Origin: Nitrospirota bacterium
Lineage (GTDB): Bacteria > Nitrospirota > Thermodesulfovibrionia > Thermodesulfovibrionales > UBA6898
Reading direction: 5' to 3'
NCBI GenBank assembly: GCA_021811105.1
Contig: JAJZPM010000008.1
Location: forward strand, 1 to 64,000
DNA: 64,000 bases
In this document: in pieces, positions 45,341-53,819 of the stretch
Position numbering within the stretch: position 1 is the first letter of the stretch
How the letters are laid out: each line of letters starts with the position of its first letter
Position numbers and translations under genes: made by a program
Notes under the pieces: model-generated
The model's input: only the letters and a program-made list of their open reading frames with translations
Database searches by the model: none
Told to the model about the DNA's origin: nothing

Positions 45341-45877
45341 TCACCTCCCAGACTCCGATGGCGGCTGCGCCGGCACCTTCTGCCATCCACCCGGACATCC
45401 CTTGACGTAGGGATAGTAGGCCTTTGACTCGCGGCAGTAATACCAGAAATCCGAAGGTTCGGAAGAAGACTCGTCTCGTTCGATGTATTCCTGGGGCTCT
45501 GACGGCACAGTATACGATGGCGCATACGGGTAATAAGTATAAGGGTAACTATATGGATAGTAATACGGGTAGGAATAAGAGTAATAGGGATAGTAGTAAG
45601 GGTACCCCCAGCCCCAGTACGGTCCGAACCATACATCGACATCATAACCTCGATGGTGACCGTAATAGCCGCCACGATAATACCCACCGGAATGGCCACC
45701 ACCCCTGTAATAGCCATCTGAATGGCCTCCGCGGTAGTAGCCACCTGAATGGCCGCCGCCGCGACTGTAGCCGCCGGAATGACCACCGCCACCCCGGGTT
45801 GCAGCCGATGCCATGCCGCTTGCCAATAGGCTCATCGCTACCACAACCGCAACCAATAAAAACCTTAGCGTTCGCAT
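45341..45877 (-). CDS. Secreted Gly/Tyr-rich repeat protein
   Basis: A 178-residue protein from ATG 45877 (SD GGAAGG). The signal peptide ends near MASAA. Then come HSGGYYRGG-type repeats (residues ~30-75), a Tyr/Pro-rich region (YPYYYPYSYPYTYYPYAP), and a conserved end FWYYCRESKAYYPYVKGCPG found in other bacterial exported proteins. Likely a surface or outer-membrane-associated structural protein, co-transcribed with the glycine-zipper lipoprotein. Confidence 0.8.
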   Translation of the reverse strand: MRTLRFLLVAVVVAMSLLASGMASAATRGGGGHSGGYSRGGGHSGGYYRGGHSDGYYRGGGHSGGYYRGGYYGHHRGYDVDVWFGPYWGWGYPYYYPYYSYSYPYYYPYSYPYTYYPYAPSYTVPSEPQEYIERDESSSEPSDFWYYCRESKAYYPYVKGCPGGWQKVPAQPPSESGR

Positions 45878-45907
45878 TCTTTTGCCTTCCTGGTTACAAG
45901 CTATCAT

Positions 45908-46328
45908 GGTTTCGATAAGATGTCAATAAAGCTGAAGAGGTGTGACTGCGCAAAAAGCAATCCGATTGAGCATAAAAAACGGCTTATGCTATAGATTCCG
46001 CTCTTATCCACTTTTTTACATCAGTGCTCAAGATCCCTCCGATCACGAGACTCTTCTTGCCGCCGTCAGCATATCGCGGATCACAAATTTTTCACGCGGC
46101 CCTATATCGGGCGCGAGTTCTGAAGACATCGGGGATCCATCTGCGGAACTCTCAATCCCCATACCTTCGTCAAAACGAGCGATAGCCCGATTTTCGCACA
46201 TTACCGGGGCATGCGGGCCTACCCCGCCGGATAGGCGGCTTCTGCGGCGCATGGCCGGGTTGCTAATCTGCAACGCCCGCAATAACATTTTTATAGGAAT
46301 AAATGTACTGTGAAAGGAGGAAACGACG
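45908..46328. other. 421-base gap; no firm gene
   Basis: A leftward frame at 46043-46198 (ending ELAPDIGPREKFVIRDMLTA) has protein-like composition but no ribosome site or known family. Otherwise nothing is seen. Confidence 0.35.
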
Positions 46329-46634
46329 ATGACAAAAAAGACTGCATTCAGGAAACCTGCGATGTTTGTTCTTGGCGGCCTGGTCGGCACGGGTACGGCA
46401 TTGCTTTTTGCCCCCGCGTCGGGGAAAGAGACGAGAGAAAAGATAGGCGACTTTGCGGGCGACGTGAAGGGTCGGGCACAGTGCTACGCACTGCGGGGCA
46501 GAGATAAAGTGGCCGGCGCCGCAAAGAGGACAAGGGATTATCTCACGCAGAGGAAATCGCTTATCGGCACCTCGTTCGATGCCGGGAAAAAAGCTTATGT
46601 TGCCGAAAAGAAGCGGCTGACAAAGGTTCATTGA
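46329..46634 (+). CDS. YtxH-domain protein
   Basis: A 101-residue YtxH-like protein: PAMFVLGGLVGTGTALLFAP then SGKETREKIGDFAGDVKGRA, the typical gas-vesicle-like membrane segment followed by a KxTR amphipathic helix. SD AAAGGAGG. Members are usually stress-induced envelope proteins. Stands alone. Confidence 0.82.
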   Translation: MTKKTAFRKPAMFVLGGLVGTGTALLFAPASGKETREKIGDFAGDVKGRAQCYALRGRDKVAGAAKRTRDYLTQRKSLIGTSFDAGKKAYVAEKKRLTKVH

Positions 46635-47022
46635 TTGCCGGTATGGGACCTGTTGCGGCGACAATGCAGGCGGGAAAGCAGGCTATACCTTTCCCGCTTC
46701 GGCTTGTCCGGGACCTTTTTCCCTCTGCCAGCCTGTTTCGGCCGCAATAAGAACTGATCGACCCTCGGTGAGACATAGCGGGACTCTTCAGTCCAGGCCA
46801 GCGCTTAATCACACCCGGCCGCTCCATCCCTCCCGCCGGTCTTCCAAAAGACTCCCGAGAACTGTAGACTCACCCCACTGTGCTGCGTAAACCCCACCGC
46901 TGTCTTTGCGGCAGCCTTTCGATGGCAGCCGCCGGTCGCCGCCCCCCCTTGACAGGATTTGTTATAATTACAAGGGGTCCGGTCATAATTCATAAAAATT
47001 AATTTGCACAAGGAGCGGGCGA
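46635..47022. other. 388-base gap upstream of the export operon
   Basis: No gene seen. It contains a promoter-like site near 46960 and AT-rich sequence before the adaptor start. Confidence 0.35.
46960..46968 (+). promoter_or_regulatory. Extended -10 promoter for the export operon
   Basis: TGtTATAAT, a perfect extended -10, lies about 55 bases before the adaptor ATG. No proper -35 is seen; the TTGACA at 46949 is only 8 bases away and is not part of it. Confidence 0.4.
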
Positions 47023-48240
47023 ATGCCGAACGAAGACCTTTCGAAACTGAAGATAGAGAAATCAGCGGCAGTCTCCTCTCCTCGCAAGCGCAAGAGACTC
47101 TACCGTGCGATCGCGGCGGCGCTTGCTCTTCTCCTTCTCGGCATCCTGTATCTCAAAGGGGTCTTCACCCCGGCCGTCCAGGTCGAGGTCGCCTCCGTAT
47201 CGGAGATGTATCCTTCACAGGCATTCACCCTGCTGAACGCCTCTGGGTACGTAGTTGCCCAGAGGAAGGCCGCGGTCGCTTCGAAGGCGACCGGCCGACT
47301 CGTGGAACTTTCGGTCGAAGAGGGAAGCAGGGTAAAGAAAGGCGAGGTGATCGCCCGTCTCGAAAGCGGGGACGTGGCCGCTGCAAAGGACCAGGCAGCG
47401 GCGAACCTGAACGTCTCGAAATACAGTCTTGATCAGGCAAGGGCCGAGTTGAGCGACGCCACGCTCGAATACAAAAGAAGCAAAGAGCTTGTCGCCAAGG
47501 GCTATATCGCACAGACCGACTTCGATTCCGCTGAGGCACGGTACAAAAAGGCGGCCGCAGGGGTTGCGGCCGGGGAGGCGGCAGTAAAAGCGAACAAGGC
47601 GGCGCTGCAGGCCGCCGACGTGGCGATCGAGTATACCCTGATCCGTGCGCCCTTCGACGCGGTAGTCCTGACGAAGGACGCGGACATCGGCGACATGGTC
47701 ACTCCTTTCGGCGCTGCCGCCAACGCAAAGGCCGCGGTCGTCACGATCGCGGACATGAGCTCGCTCCGGGTAGAGGTCGATGTCTCGGAATCGAATATAG
47801 AAAAGGTGAAGGTGGGCGAGCCCTGCGAGATACAGCTGGACGCGCTGCCCGAATCGCGCTTCCGCGGCAAGGTCCATATGATCGTCCCTACTGCTGACAG
47901 GACAAAGGCTACAGTGCTCGTGAAGGTCGCCTTCGTCGACAAGGACAGGCGGGTCCTTCCCGAGATGTCCGCGAAGGTCGCTTTTCTCGAAAGACCGGTA
48001 GCTGCGGAGGAAGAAAAGCCGAGGACAGTGGTGAACCCTTCGGCCGTAATCGCGAAAGGCGATAAGAAGGTCGTCTTTGTAGTCAGGGGCGACAGGGTAG
48101 CCGAAACGCCGGTCGAGCTCGGCCCTCCCTTGGGCGACATGGTCGAGGTCCTGGGCGGGGTGAAGGTCGGAGAAAAGGTGGTGTTGAAGCCCTCGCGGAA
48201 ACTGAAGACCGGCGCAAAGATCAAGACGACCGTGCAATAA
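47023..48240 (+). CDS. Membrane fusion (periplasmic adaptor) protein, MacA/HlyD-like
   Basis: A 405-residue adaptor: membrane anchor AIAAALALLLLGILYL, a lipoyl half-motif SKATGRLVELSVEEGSRVKKGE, an alpha-hairpin (residues ~120-200), IRAPFDAVVLTKDADIGDMV and beta-barrel domains. It joins the inner-membrane pump below to an outer-membrane channel not in the window. SD CAAGGAGC. First of four genes: adaptor, ATPase, two permeases. Confidence 0.9.
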   Translation: MPNEDLSKLKIEKSAAVSSPRKRKRLYRAIAAALALLLLGILYLKGVFTPAVQVEVASVSEMYPSQAFTLLNASGYVVAQRKAAVASKATGRLVELSVEEGSRVKKGEVIARLESGDVAAAKDQAAANLNVSKYSLDQARAELSDATLEYKRSKELVAKGYIAQTDFDSAEARYKKAAAGVAAGEAAVKANKAALQAADVAIEYTLIRAPFDAVVLTKDADIGDMVTPFGAAANAKAAVVTIADMSSLRVEVDVSESNIEKVKVGEPCEIQLDALPESRFRGKVHMIVPTADRTKATVLVKVAFVDKDRRVLPEMSAKVAFLERPVAAEEEKPRTVVNPSAVIAKGDKKVVFVVRGDRVAETPVELGPPLGDMVEVLGGVKVGEKVVLKPSRKLKTGAKIKTTVQ

Positions 48241-48283
48241 TGAACCTCATCGTTGAATCAAGTAGAGGGCGAAGACATTTTGT

Positions 48284-48360
48284 AAAATCCCTCCTAACCT
48301 CCCTTTGCCAAAGGGAGGTATTATCACCCCCCTCCTTGGCAAGGAGGGGCGTGGGGAGAA
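48284..48360. repeat. Dispersed repeat, tccctcctaacctcccttt type (copy 1)
   Basis: ctccctttgccaaagggag and cccctccttggcaaggagggg are two hairpins in the adaptor-ATPase gap. Related copies lie at 53018-53214, 59092-59171 and 63558-63604. Confidence 0.7.
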
Positions 48361-48397
48361 TTTCCGGAACTGCGCATTTAATCCCGAGAAGCGTAAG

Positions 48398-49108
48398 ATG
48401 AAAACCCGGACCGGACCTATAGTCGAGGTCAGGAACATCTATAAGTCGTACCGCCGCGGGACCCAGACCGTGCCGGTGCTCGAGGACATCACCTTCGATA
48501 TCCAAGAAGGCGAGTTTCTGGCGCTTATGGGACCTTCCGGGTCAGGCAAGAGCACCCTCCTGAACCTCATCGCCGGCATAGACAAGGCCGACTCGGGCAC
48601 GATCACGGTCGGAGGCATCGAGATTACCTCTCTTTCCGAGACCGAACTCGCCGGATGGAGGGCGACGAACGTCGGGTTCATCTTCCAGTTCTATAACCTC
48701 ATCCCTGTCCTGACCGCCTTCGAAAACGTCGAACTCCCGCTCCTGCTGACGGGACTGTCGAGGTCCGGGAGGAGGGAACACGTCGATCTGGCGCTCAAGG
48801 CGGTCAGTCTCTCCGACCGGGCCGACCATTATCCTTCGCAGCTTTCAGGGGGACAGCAGCAAAGGGTGGCGATCGCGCGCGCGATCATCACCGACCCGAC
48901 AATCCTTGTCGCGGATGAGCCGACCGGTGACCTCGACCGGCATTCCGCCGAAGAGATACTCGACCTGATGGAGAGGCTCGTCCACGAGCTCGGCAAGACG
49001 GTCATCATGGTCACGCACGACCCGCGGGCAGCGGGGAAGGCGCATATCATCAAGCACCTCGAAAAGGGCGTCCTGAACAGCGATGTTCATTCTGAAGATA
49101 CTCTTTAA
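48398..49108 (+). CDS. ABC transporter ATPase, LolD/MacB type
   Basis: A 236-residue ATPase: Walker [20 protein letters not shown]-loop [19 protein letters not shown], signature [17 protein letters not shown], Walker [13 protein letters not shown]. It energises the two FtsX/MacB-type permeases that follow; its 3' end overlaps the first by 26 bases. The ATG at 48398 gives the family-like start; an extension into the repeat at 48305 is rejected. Confidence 0.92.
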   Translation: MKTRTGPIVEVRNIYKSYRRGTQTVPVLEDITFDIQEGEFLALMGPSGSGKSTLLNLIAGIDKADSGTITVGGIEITSLSETELAGWRATNVGFIFQFYNLIPVLTAFENVELPLLLTGLSRSGRREHVDLALKAVSLSDRADHYPSQLSGGQQQRVAIARAIITDPTILVADEPTGDLDRHSAEEILDLMERLVHELGKTVIMVTHDPRAAGKAHIIKHLEKGVLNSDVHSEDTL

Positions 49109-50240
49109 GAACGCCTTCCGCCACAAGCTCCGTACGTCTTTGACGGTGCTCGGCATTACGATCGCAGTCCTTGCGTTCGGTCTGCTCCGTACAGTCGTCG
49201 GCGCATGGTACGCCGGCGTCGAGGCCTCGTCCGCTACGCGGCTGGTCACGAGGAACGCGGTATCGCTCGTCTTTTTTCTTCCCATCTCCTACAAGGAGAA
49301 GATCCGCCAGGTGCCGGGGGTGACCGAGGTCGGCTACTCAGACTGGTTCGGGGGCGTGTATAAGGACGAAAAAAACTTCTTCCCTAACTTTGCGACCGAC
49401 GCGAAGACCGCCATAGATCTATTCCCGGAATTCATTATTCCCGCGGACCAGAAGACCGCCTTTCTCCGCGACAGAAAAGGCGCGGTCGTCGGCAGGAAAA
49501 CCGCCGAGAGGTTCGGCTGGAAGCTGGGCGACATCGTGACGCTCAAGGGGACGATCTTCCCTGGAAACTGGGAGTTCGTCATCCGCGGGATATACCGCGG
49601 GGCGCAGAAGAGCACCGACGAAACACAATTCTTCTTCCACTGGAGCTATCTGAATGAATCGTTGAAAAAGACCGCCCCGTACCGCGCGGACAAGGTCGGC
49701 TGGTTCCTGATAGGGGTGAAAAGCCCTGACGTGGCGCCGGATGTCGCCGTTACGATAGACAAGATGTTCAAGAACTCCCTGGCCGAGACGATCACCGAGA
49801 CCGAAAAGGCGTTCCAGCTGAGTTTCATATCGATGACCGAGGCGATCGTAGTGGTCATACGGCTGGTCTCGTTCATCGTGATCGTCATCATCATGGCGGT
49901 CATGGCCAACACCATGGCGATGACCGTGAGGGAGCGGACGGGCGAGTACGCGATCATGAAGACGCTCGGTTTCGGAGGATGGCATATCTCCGGACTCATC
50001 TTCGGCGAGTCGCTCGTGATTGCGGCGATAGGCTGCGCATCCGGCATCGCCCTAACCTTCCCTGCGGCCAAGGCCTTCGGCGATTCACTGAGTCAGTTCT
50101 TCCCTGTCTTCATCGTCGCCAGGAGCACAATCTACATGGACATGGCTGCGGGACTGATCGTTGCGACCGTCGCCGCAGTCTTCCCGATCTGGCGTGCAAT
50201 CACCCTGAGGATCGCCGACGGGCTCAGGAGAATAGGCTGA
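49083..50240 (+). CDS. ABC permease 1, FtsX/MacB type
   Basis: A 385-residue protein with four membrane helices: an N-terminal helix ([20 protein letters not shown]), a large periplasmic domain (residues ~50-265), and three helices at the C-terminus, the last ending [16 protein letters not shown]. The MacB periplasmic-core fold is likely. No lipobox. Overlaps the ATPase by 26 bases and the second permease by 1 base (TGATG). Confidence 0.9.
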   Translation: MFILKILFKNAFRHKLRTSLTVLGITIAVLAFGLLRTVVGAWYAGVEASSATRLVTRNAVSLVFFLPISYKEKIRQVPGVTEVGYSDWFGGVYKDEKNFFPNFATDAKTAIDLFPEFIIPADQKTAFLRDRKGAVVGRKTAERFGWKLGDIVTLKGTIFPGNWEFVIRGIYRGAQKSTDETQFFFHWSYLNESLKKTAPYRADKVGWFLIGVKSPDVAPDVAVTIDKMFKNSLAETITETEKAFQLSFISMTEAIVVVIRLVSFIVIVIIMAVMANTMAMTVRERTGEYAIMKTLGFGGWHISGLIFGESLVIAAIGCASGIALTFPAAKAFGDSLSQFFPVFIVARSTIYMDMAAGLIVATVAAVFPIWRAITLRIADGLRRIG

Positions 50241-51406
50241 TGGCCATCCCGGTTTCCTACAGCTTCAGGAACCTCTGGACGAGGAGGCTCACGACAATAT
50301 TGACCGCGTCAGGAATGGCCCTGGTGGTCTTTGTGTTTGCCTCGGTCATGATGCTTGCCGAGGGGCTGCGCAAAACTCTGGTGGAGACCGGTTCCTATGA
50401 CAACGTAATCGTCATCCGCAAGGGGTCGCAGTCCGAGATGCAGTCCGGCGTAGACCGGGCGTCTGCGTCCATTGTCGAGACCGCGCCCGAAATCGCGATC
50501 GGCGCGGACGGCAGGCCCTTCCTCGCAAAGGAACTGGTGGTGATTATCAACCTCCTCAAGCGGGGTAGCGATAAACCCTCGAACATCACGATCAGGGGCA
50601 TCGGGGAATATTCCCTTGCGTTGCGGCCCCAGGTGAAGCTCGTGGAAGGACGGATGCCGAAGTCCGGTGCGTCCGAGATCATTGCAGGGGAGAGCGTGGC
50701 GAAGCGGTTCAGGGGAGCGGGCATCGGCGAGACGATCCGGTTCGCCATGCGGGACTGGACCGTAGTGGGTATATTCGATGCGGGCAGGACCGGCTACAGC
50801 TCGGAGATCTGGGGCGACGTCGACCAGCTTATGCAGGCGTTCCGCAGACCCGCGTATTCGTCGGTGCTGTTTAAGCTGCGCGATTCTTCGGAGTTTCAGA
50901 AGGTGAAAGACTGGATCGAACACGATCCCCGTCTGACCCTCGAGGCAAAACGCGAAACAAGATATTACGCCGACCAGTCCGAGATGATGGCCAAGTTTCT
51001 CCGGATCCTCGGGATCACGCTCACGATCATCTTTTCACTCGGTGCGGTCATAGGCGCGATGATCACGATGTACGCGGCGGTGGCGACCCGCACTGCGGAG
51101 ATCGGGACGCTCCGTGCGCTCGGTTTTCAGCGTAGGAACATCCTCGCGGCGTTCCTGATCGAATCGATGCTCCTCGGCCTGAGCGGCGGGCTTATGGGAT
51201 TGTTCTTCGCCTCCTTTATGCAGCTCATCACGATCTCGACGGTCAACTGGCAGACTTTTTCCGAACTCGCCTTTTCCTTTACCCTCACGCGGGGGATCAT
51301 CGTCAACTCCCTCCTGTTCTCCCTGATCATGGGGTTTGTGGGAGGCGTGCTTCCGGCGGTCAGGGCCTCGCGGATGAACATCGTCGATGCGCTCAGGACA
51401 AGCTGA
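50240..51406 (+). CDS. ABC permease 2, FtsX/MacB type
   Basis: A 388-residue second permease starting at the ATG that overlaps the first permease's stop. Helices: LTTILTASGMALVVFVFASV at the N-terminus, then ILGITLTIIFSLGAVIGAMI, LIESMLLGLSGGLMGLFFAS and a last one ending GGVLPAVRASRMNIVDALR. With permease 1 it would form a heteromeric pump, unlike homodimeric MacB. Substrate unknown; lipoproteins, peptides or toxic compounds are possible. A longer upstream extension lies inside permease 1. Confidence 0.9.
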   Translation: MAIPVSYSFRNLWTRRLTTILTASGMALVVFVFASVMMLAEGLRKTLVETGSYDNVIVIRKGSQSEMQSGVDRASASIVETAPEIAIGADGRPFLAKELVVIINLLKRGSDKPSNITIRGIGEYSLALRPQVKLVEGRMPKSGASEIIAGESVAKRFRGAGIGETIRFAMRDWTVVGIFDAGRTGYSSEIWGDVDQLMQAFRRPAYSSVLFKLRDSSEFQKVKDWIEHDPRLTLEAKRETRYYADQSEMMAKFLRILGITLTIIFSLGAVIGAMITMYAAVATRTAEIGTLRALGFQRRNILAAFLIESMLLGLSGGLMGLFFASFMQLITISTVNWQTFSELAFSFTLTRGIIVNSLLFSLIMGFVGGVLPAVRASRMNIVDALRTS

Positions 51407-51766
51407 GCAAGACCGCCGGTTTTCCGAGCGAGGCCCTAAGACCTCCAAGCACCAGACTTGTGAATAACAGGCCGAACGTAATATAGGCCGCCATGAGCGT
51501 CCCGGTATAGGGTTCATAAAGACCCTTCAGCAATCCCGGTACTATTCTTACGACAATAAAGTGCAAGCGTCGGCACCACCGCCGGTTTCCAGTCCGTACC
51601 TGCTTTCACAGCCTCTCCACCTTTCTTCTCTTCCCTAACCATACCCCAAGTATCCTTTCCGGGCCTGCGGCCCTAGTAACAGGCAAGCCTCCCGGCAACT
51701 CAAAAACCCGCGTCCCGCACCAAAAATCGTGTTCGCATTATTTTGCGGACTTATCAGCAGGGTGCA
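51407..51766. other. 360-base gap; nothing supported
   Basis: No gene, RNA or strong palindrome seen. Confidence 0.3.
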
Positions 51767-51958
51767 ATGAAAAAATGGGCGAAGGTCATAGATGGCCCGA
51801 TGTTCACCGAAAGGCTGGAGGGCACTAAAGAGTGCGAGGGTTACTGTTTGCACAAAGATGATTTACACCCATGTCCGGCGAAATGTGAATGTGCGTACGT
51901 TCGTGAAATTGTGCAAGTGATCTTGAACTGGCCTAAACAAGGATTAGCTGTGAAATAG
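51767..51958 (+). CDS. Small Cys-rich protein
   Basis: A 63-residue frame with clustered Cys: ECEGYCLHKDDLHPCPAKCE. The spacing suggests a metal-binding or disulfide-rich fold. Weak ribosome site (CAGGGTG). The next gene, a DUF2934 protein, starts 80 bases on. Uncertain. Confidence 0.45.
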   Translation: MKKWAKVIDGPMFTERLEGTKECEGYCLHKDDLHPCPAKCECAYVREIVQVILNWPKQGLAVK

Positions 51959-52038
51959 CGAAATGGGTTGTTCCGGCGTCTTGCAATCCCGGGAAAATAG
52001 CGATATGCTTTATGGAACATTTTCAGCAGGAGGTTATT

Positions 52039-52311
52039 ATGAATAAAGAGGACGAGATAAGGAAAGTGGCTTACGAACTCTACGAGCGGAGCGGCATGAT
52101 CCCGGGCCGGGAGGTCGAAAACTGGCTCAAAGCGGAAAAAATCGTACTGGCGCGATATGCGGAGCGGGCAAAGACAGCGGCAGATGCGCCTCCGGCCAAA
52201 AAGGCCGCCACAAAGACAAAAACCTCCAAGACAGAATCCGCGAAGACACGGCAAGTGAAGGCCGAACCCAGGAAGGCCGAGCAAAAAAAAGCAAGCCCCA
52301 AGAAAAAGTAA
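52039..52311 (+). CDS. DUF2934 protein with Lys/Ala-rich tail
   Basis: A 90-residue protein with SD AGGAGG. Residues 1-45 match DUF2934 (IRKVAYELYERSGMIPGREV, ENWLKAEKIV). The last 40 residues are a histone-like Lys/Ala/Thr-rich tail (KAATKTKTSKTESAK), suggesting nucleic-acid binding. Function unknown. Confidence 0.78.
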   Translation: MNKEDEIRKVAYELYERSGMIPGREVENWLKAEKIVLARYAERAKTAADAPPAKKAATKTKTSKTESAKTRQVKAEPRKAEQKKASPKKK

Positions 52312-52460
52312 AGAACGGACGGTTAAGAAGACGGGCGACGTCGTCTGGTTTTGAGTGGCAGATGAGAGTATCCCCCGGGACTCTTGACTCTTCCCACGCA
52401 TGCCTGGAGTCTTTTTTGCTAAGATCTCCGTAATAACCTGCACCAAATAAAGGAGAAGAT

Positions 52461-52985
52461 ATGAAAAATGCCGACGAAAAAGACCTGAAGACGATCGTTG
52501 CACGAAGAATTGAATTTTTCAAAAAAAAGCCGGAGTCCGCGATATACCGGCCGAAGGTGACATCGAAGCACATCAGAGGCCTGTATACCGAAACAGCGGT
52601 CAGGGAACACCTGGTAAAGGCAGATTACGGGGAAGCCGCCGGCGGAACCAATCAGGCCCCCAATCCGATAGAACTCCTCCTGGCCGCTTTCGCGGCCTGT
52701 ATCGAGAGCGCCTTCTACGAGTTCGCGGCCCACGAAGGCCTTGCGGTACGTTCGGTAACGGCCGAGGTTGAAGGCACGCTGGACCTCAGGGGGCTCTTTA
52801 TGATCGACGACGTGGCCGCGGGCTTTCAAGACCTCACCTATACCCTGAACATCGAGTCACCGGATGACGAAGAGAAAGTGAGAAGCCTTGCGGAAAAAGT
52901 GGTCGGCCACTGTCCCGTGGTGGACAGCCTGATAAACCGGACGCCTGTATCCGGTGTGATCAATATAATCAAAGCCGGCAGTTAA
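52461..52985 (+). CDS. OsmC-family protein
   Basis: A 174-residue OsmC/Ohr fold protein. Segments: GTNQAPNPIELLLAAFAACI with the first reactive Cys and VVGHCPVVDSLINRTP with the second. OsmC proteins reduce organic and inorganic peroxides. SD AAAGGAGA. Stands alone in front of a repeat region. Confidence 0.88.
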   Translation: MKNADEKDLKTIVARRIEFFKKKPESAIYRPKVTSKHIRGLYTETAVREHLVKADYGEAAGGTNQAPNPIELLLAAFAACIESAFYEFAAHEGLAVRSVTAEVEGTLDLRGLFMIDDVAAGFQDLTYTLNIESPDDEEKVRSLAEKVVGHCPVVDSLINRTPVSGVINIIKAGS

Positions 52986-53017
52986 TAAGAAGTTCATAAG
53001 TATGAAGACATTCGATT

Positions 53018-53214
53018 AAAAAATCCCTCCTAACCTCCCTTTGCTAAAGGGAGGAAAGTTGCCCCTTTGGAGTAACGCCCCCAGGCTCCCTGCCTGCCGG
53101 CAGGCACGGCGCCTCTCCCCCTCTTTCCGCACTCAGGCGGATTCGCCGAGGAGAAAAGATAAGAGGGGGTAAAAGGGGAGTTATGATCCAGGAGAGGTGT
53201 GCGGGGAGATTTTA
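53018..53214. repeat. Dispersed repeat, tccctcctaacctcccttt type (copy 2, long)
   Basis: Starts with aatccctcctaacctcccttt and ends gtgcggggagatttta; in between are the 16-bp palindrome (53091-53106) and further GA/CT-rich hairpins. It fills most of the gap 52986-53419, which has no gene. Confidence 0.65.
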
Positions 53215-53318
53215 TGTCCAATGTTCTTTTAACTATGCACTTGGTAATTTATAAAGGACCATAAGTATTCACTAGATTTCGTAGTCGTGCAGAAATAGAT
53301 GGATGCTGCCTCATGATA

Positions 53319-53359
53319 TGGGTAAAAATTCCCCACCCCTTGGGGAATTTTTCTACCCC
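53319..53359. repeat. Long perfect inverted repeat upstream of the sigma-54 promoter
   Basis: aaaaattcccc (53324-53334) pairs exactly with ggggaattttt (53342-53352), loop acccctt, with gggta/taccc extending the stem. It may be a bidirectional terminator for the OsmC transcript or an activator site about 95-125 bases before the promoter start. Confidence 0.6.
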
Positions 53360-53419
53360 AATCTGCCTTCTTGATCCGAAAAAAATCCGACGGGGCCTGT
53401 AATTCCGGCATTTTTTTCA

Positions 53420-53435
53420 TGGCACTCTATTTGCT
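53420..53435 (+). promoter_or_regulatory. Sigma-54 promoter (-24/-12) of the methyltransferase island
   Basis: TGGCAC-tctat-TTGCT matches the RpoN consensus TGGCACNNNNNTTGCW at every fixed position, with the GG and GC at the standard 12-base separation. Predicted start of transcription near 53446, only a few bases before the ATG at 53453. Confidence 0.75.
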
Positions 53436-53452
53436 TTTTATTTTTAATACTT

Positions 53453-53797
53453 ATGCTTGAAACCCTGTTGTGCTCGAGCAATCCGATACTCGTCAGAAGT
53501 CTTTACGCCATCCTGAGAGACGAAGGCTACGGCGTCGATACCGCCGACCATCCTTCCCTTGCTGTGCAGCTGGCACTCAAAAAGAGTTACGCGGCGCTGA
53601 TCATCGATTCGGAACCCTTCGGCCTTTCGGTCGAAGACGCGATAAGGATAATCAAGATCATCCTGCCCGGGATAGTGGTAATCTTCGTGGGATATGATAG
53701 TCTTGAGTCAGACGTCCTGAGCATCGAGGCCCCCATAGACCTCGAACAGTTCAAGAGGGCGGTCCACCGCATCGGCAACATGCATACCATGCATTAG
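53453..53797 (+). CDS. Receiver-like (response-regulator fold) protein
   Basis: A 114-residue single-domain protein: LLCSSNPILVRSLYAILRDE and ALKKSYAALIIDSEPFGLSV, with a candidate phosphoacceptor Asp in LIIDSEP, and IEAPIDLEQFKRAVHRIG at the end in place of the usual KP. The conserved acidic pair near the N-terminus is missing, so normal phosphorylation is doubtful. No output domain. First gene behind the sigma-54 promoter, 22 bases ahead of the first methyltransferase. Confidence 0.7.
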   Translation: MLETLLCSSNPILVRSLYAILRDEGYGVDTADHPSLAVQLALKKSYAALIIDSEPFGLSVEDAIRIIKIILPGIVVIFVGYDSLESDVLSIEAPIDLEQFKRAVHRIGNMHTMH

Positions 53798-53819
53798 AAA
53801 TCACGAGAAAGGGGAATTT

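Noticed and set aside
46949-46968. TTGACA plus TATAAT as a classical promoter
   Set aside because: The spacing is only 8 bases; I kept the extended -10 reading instead.
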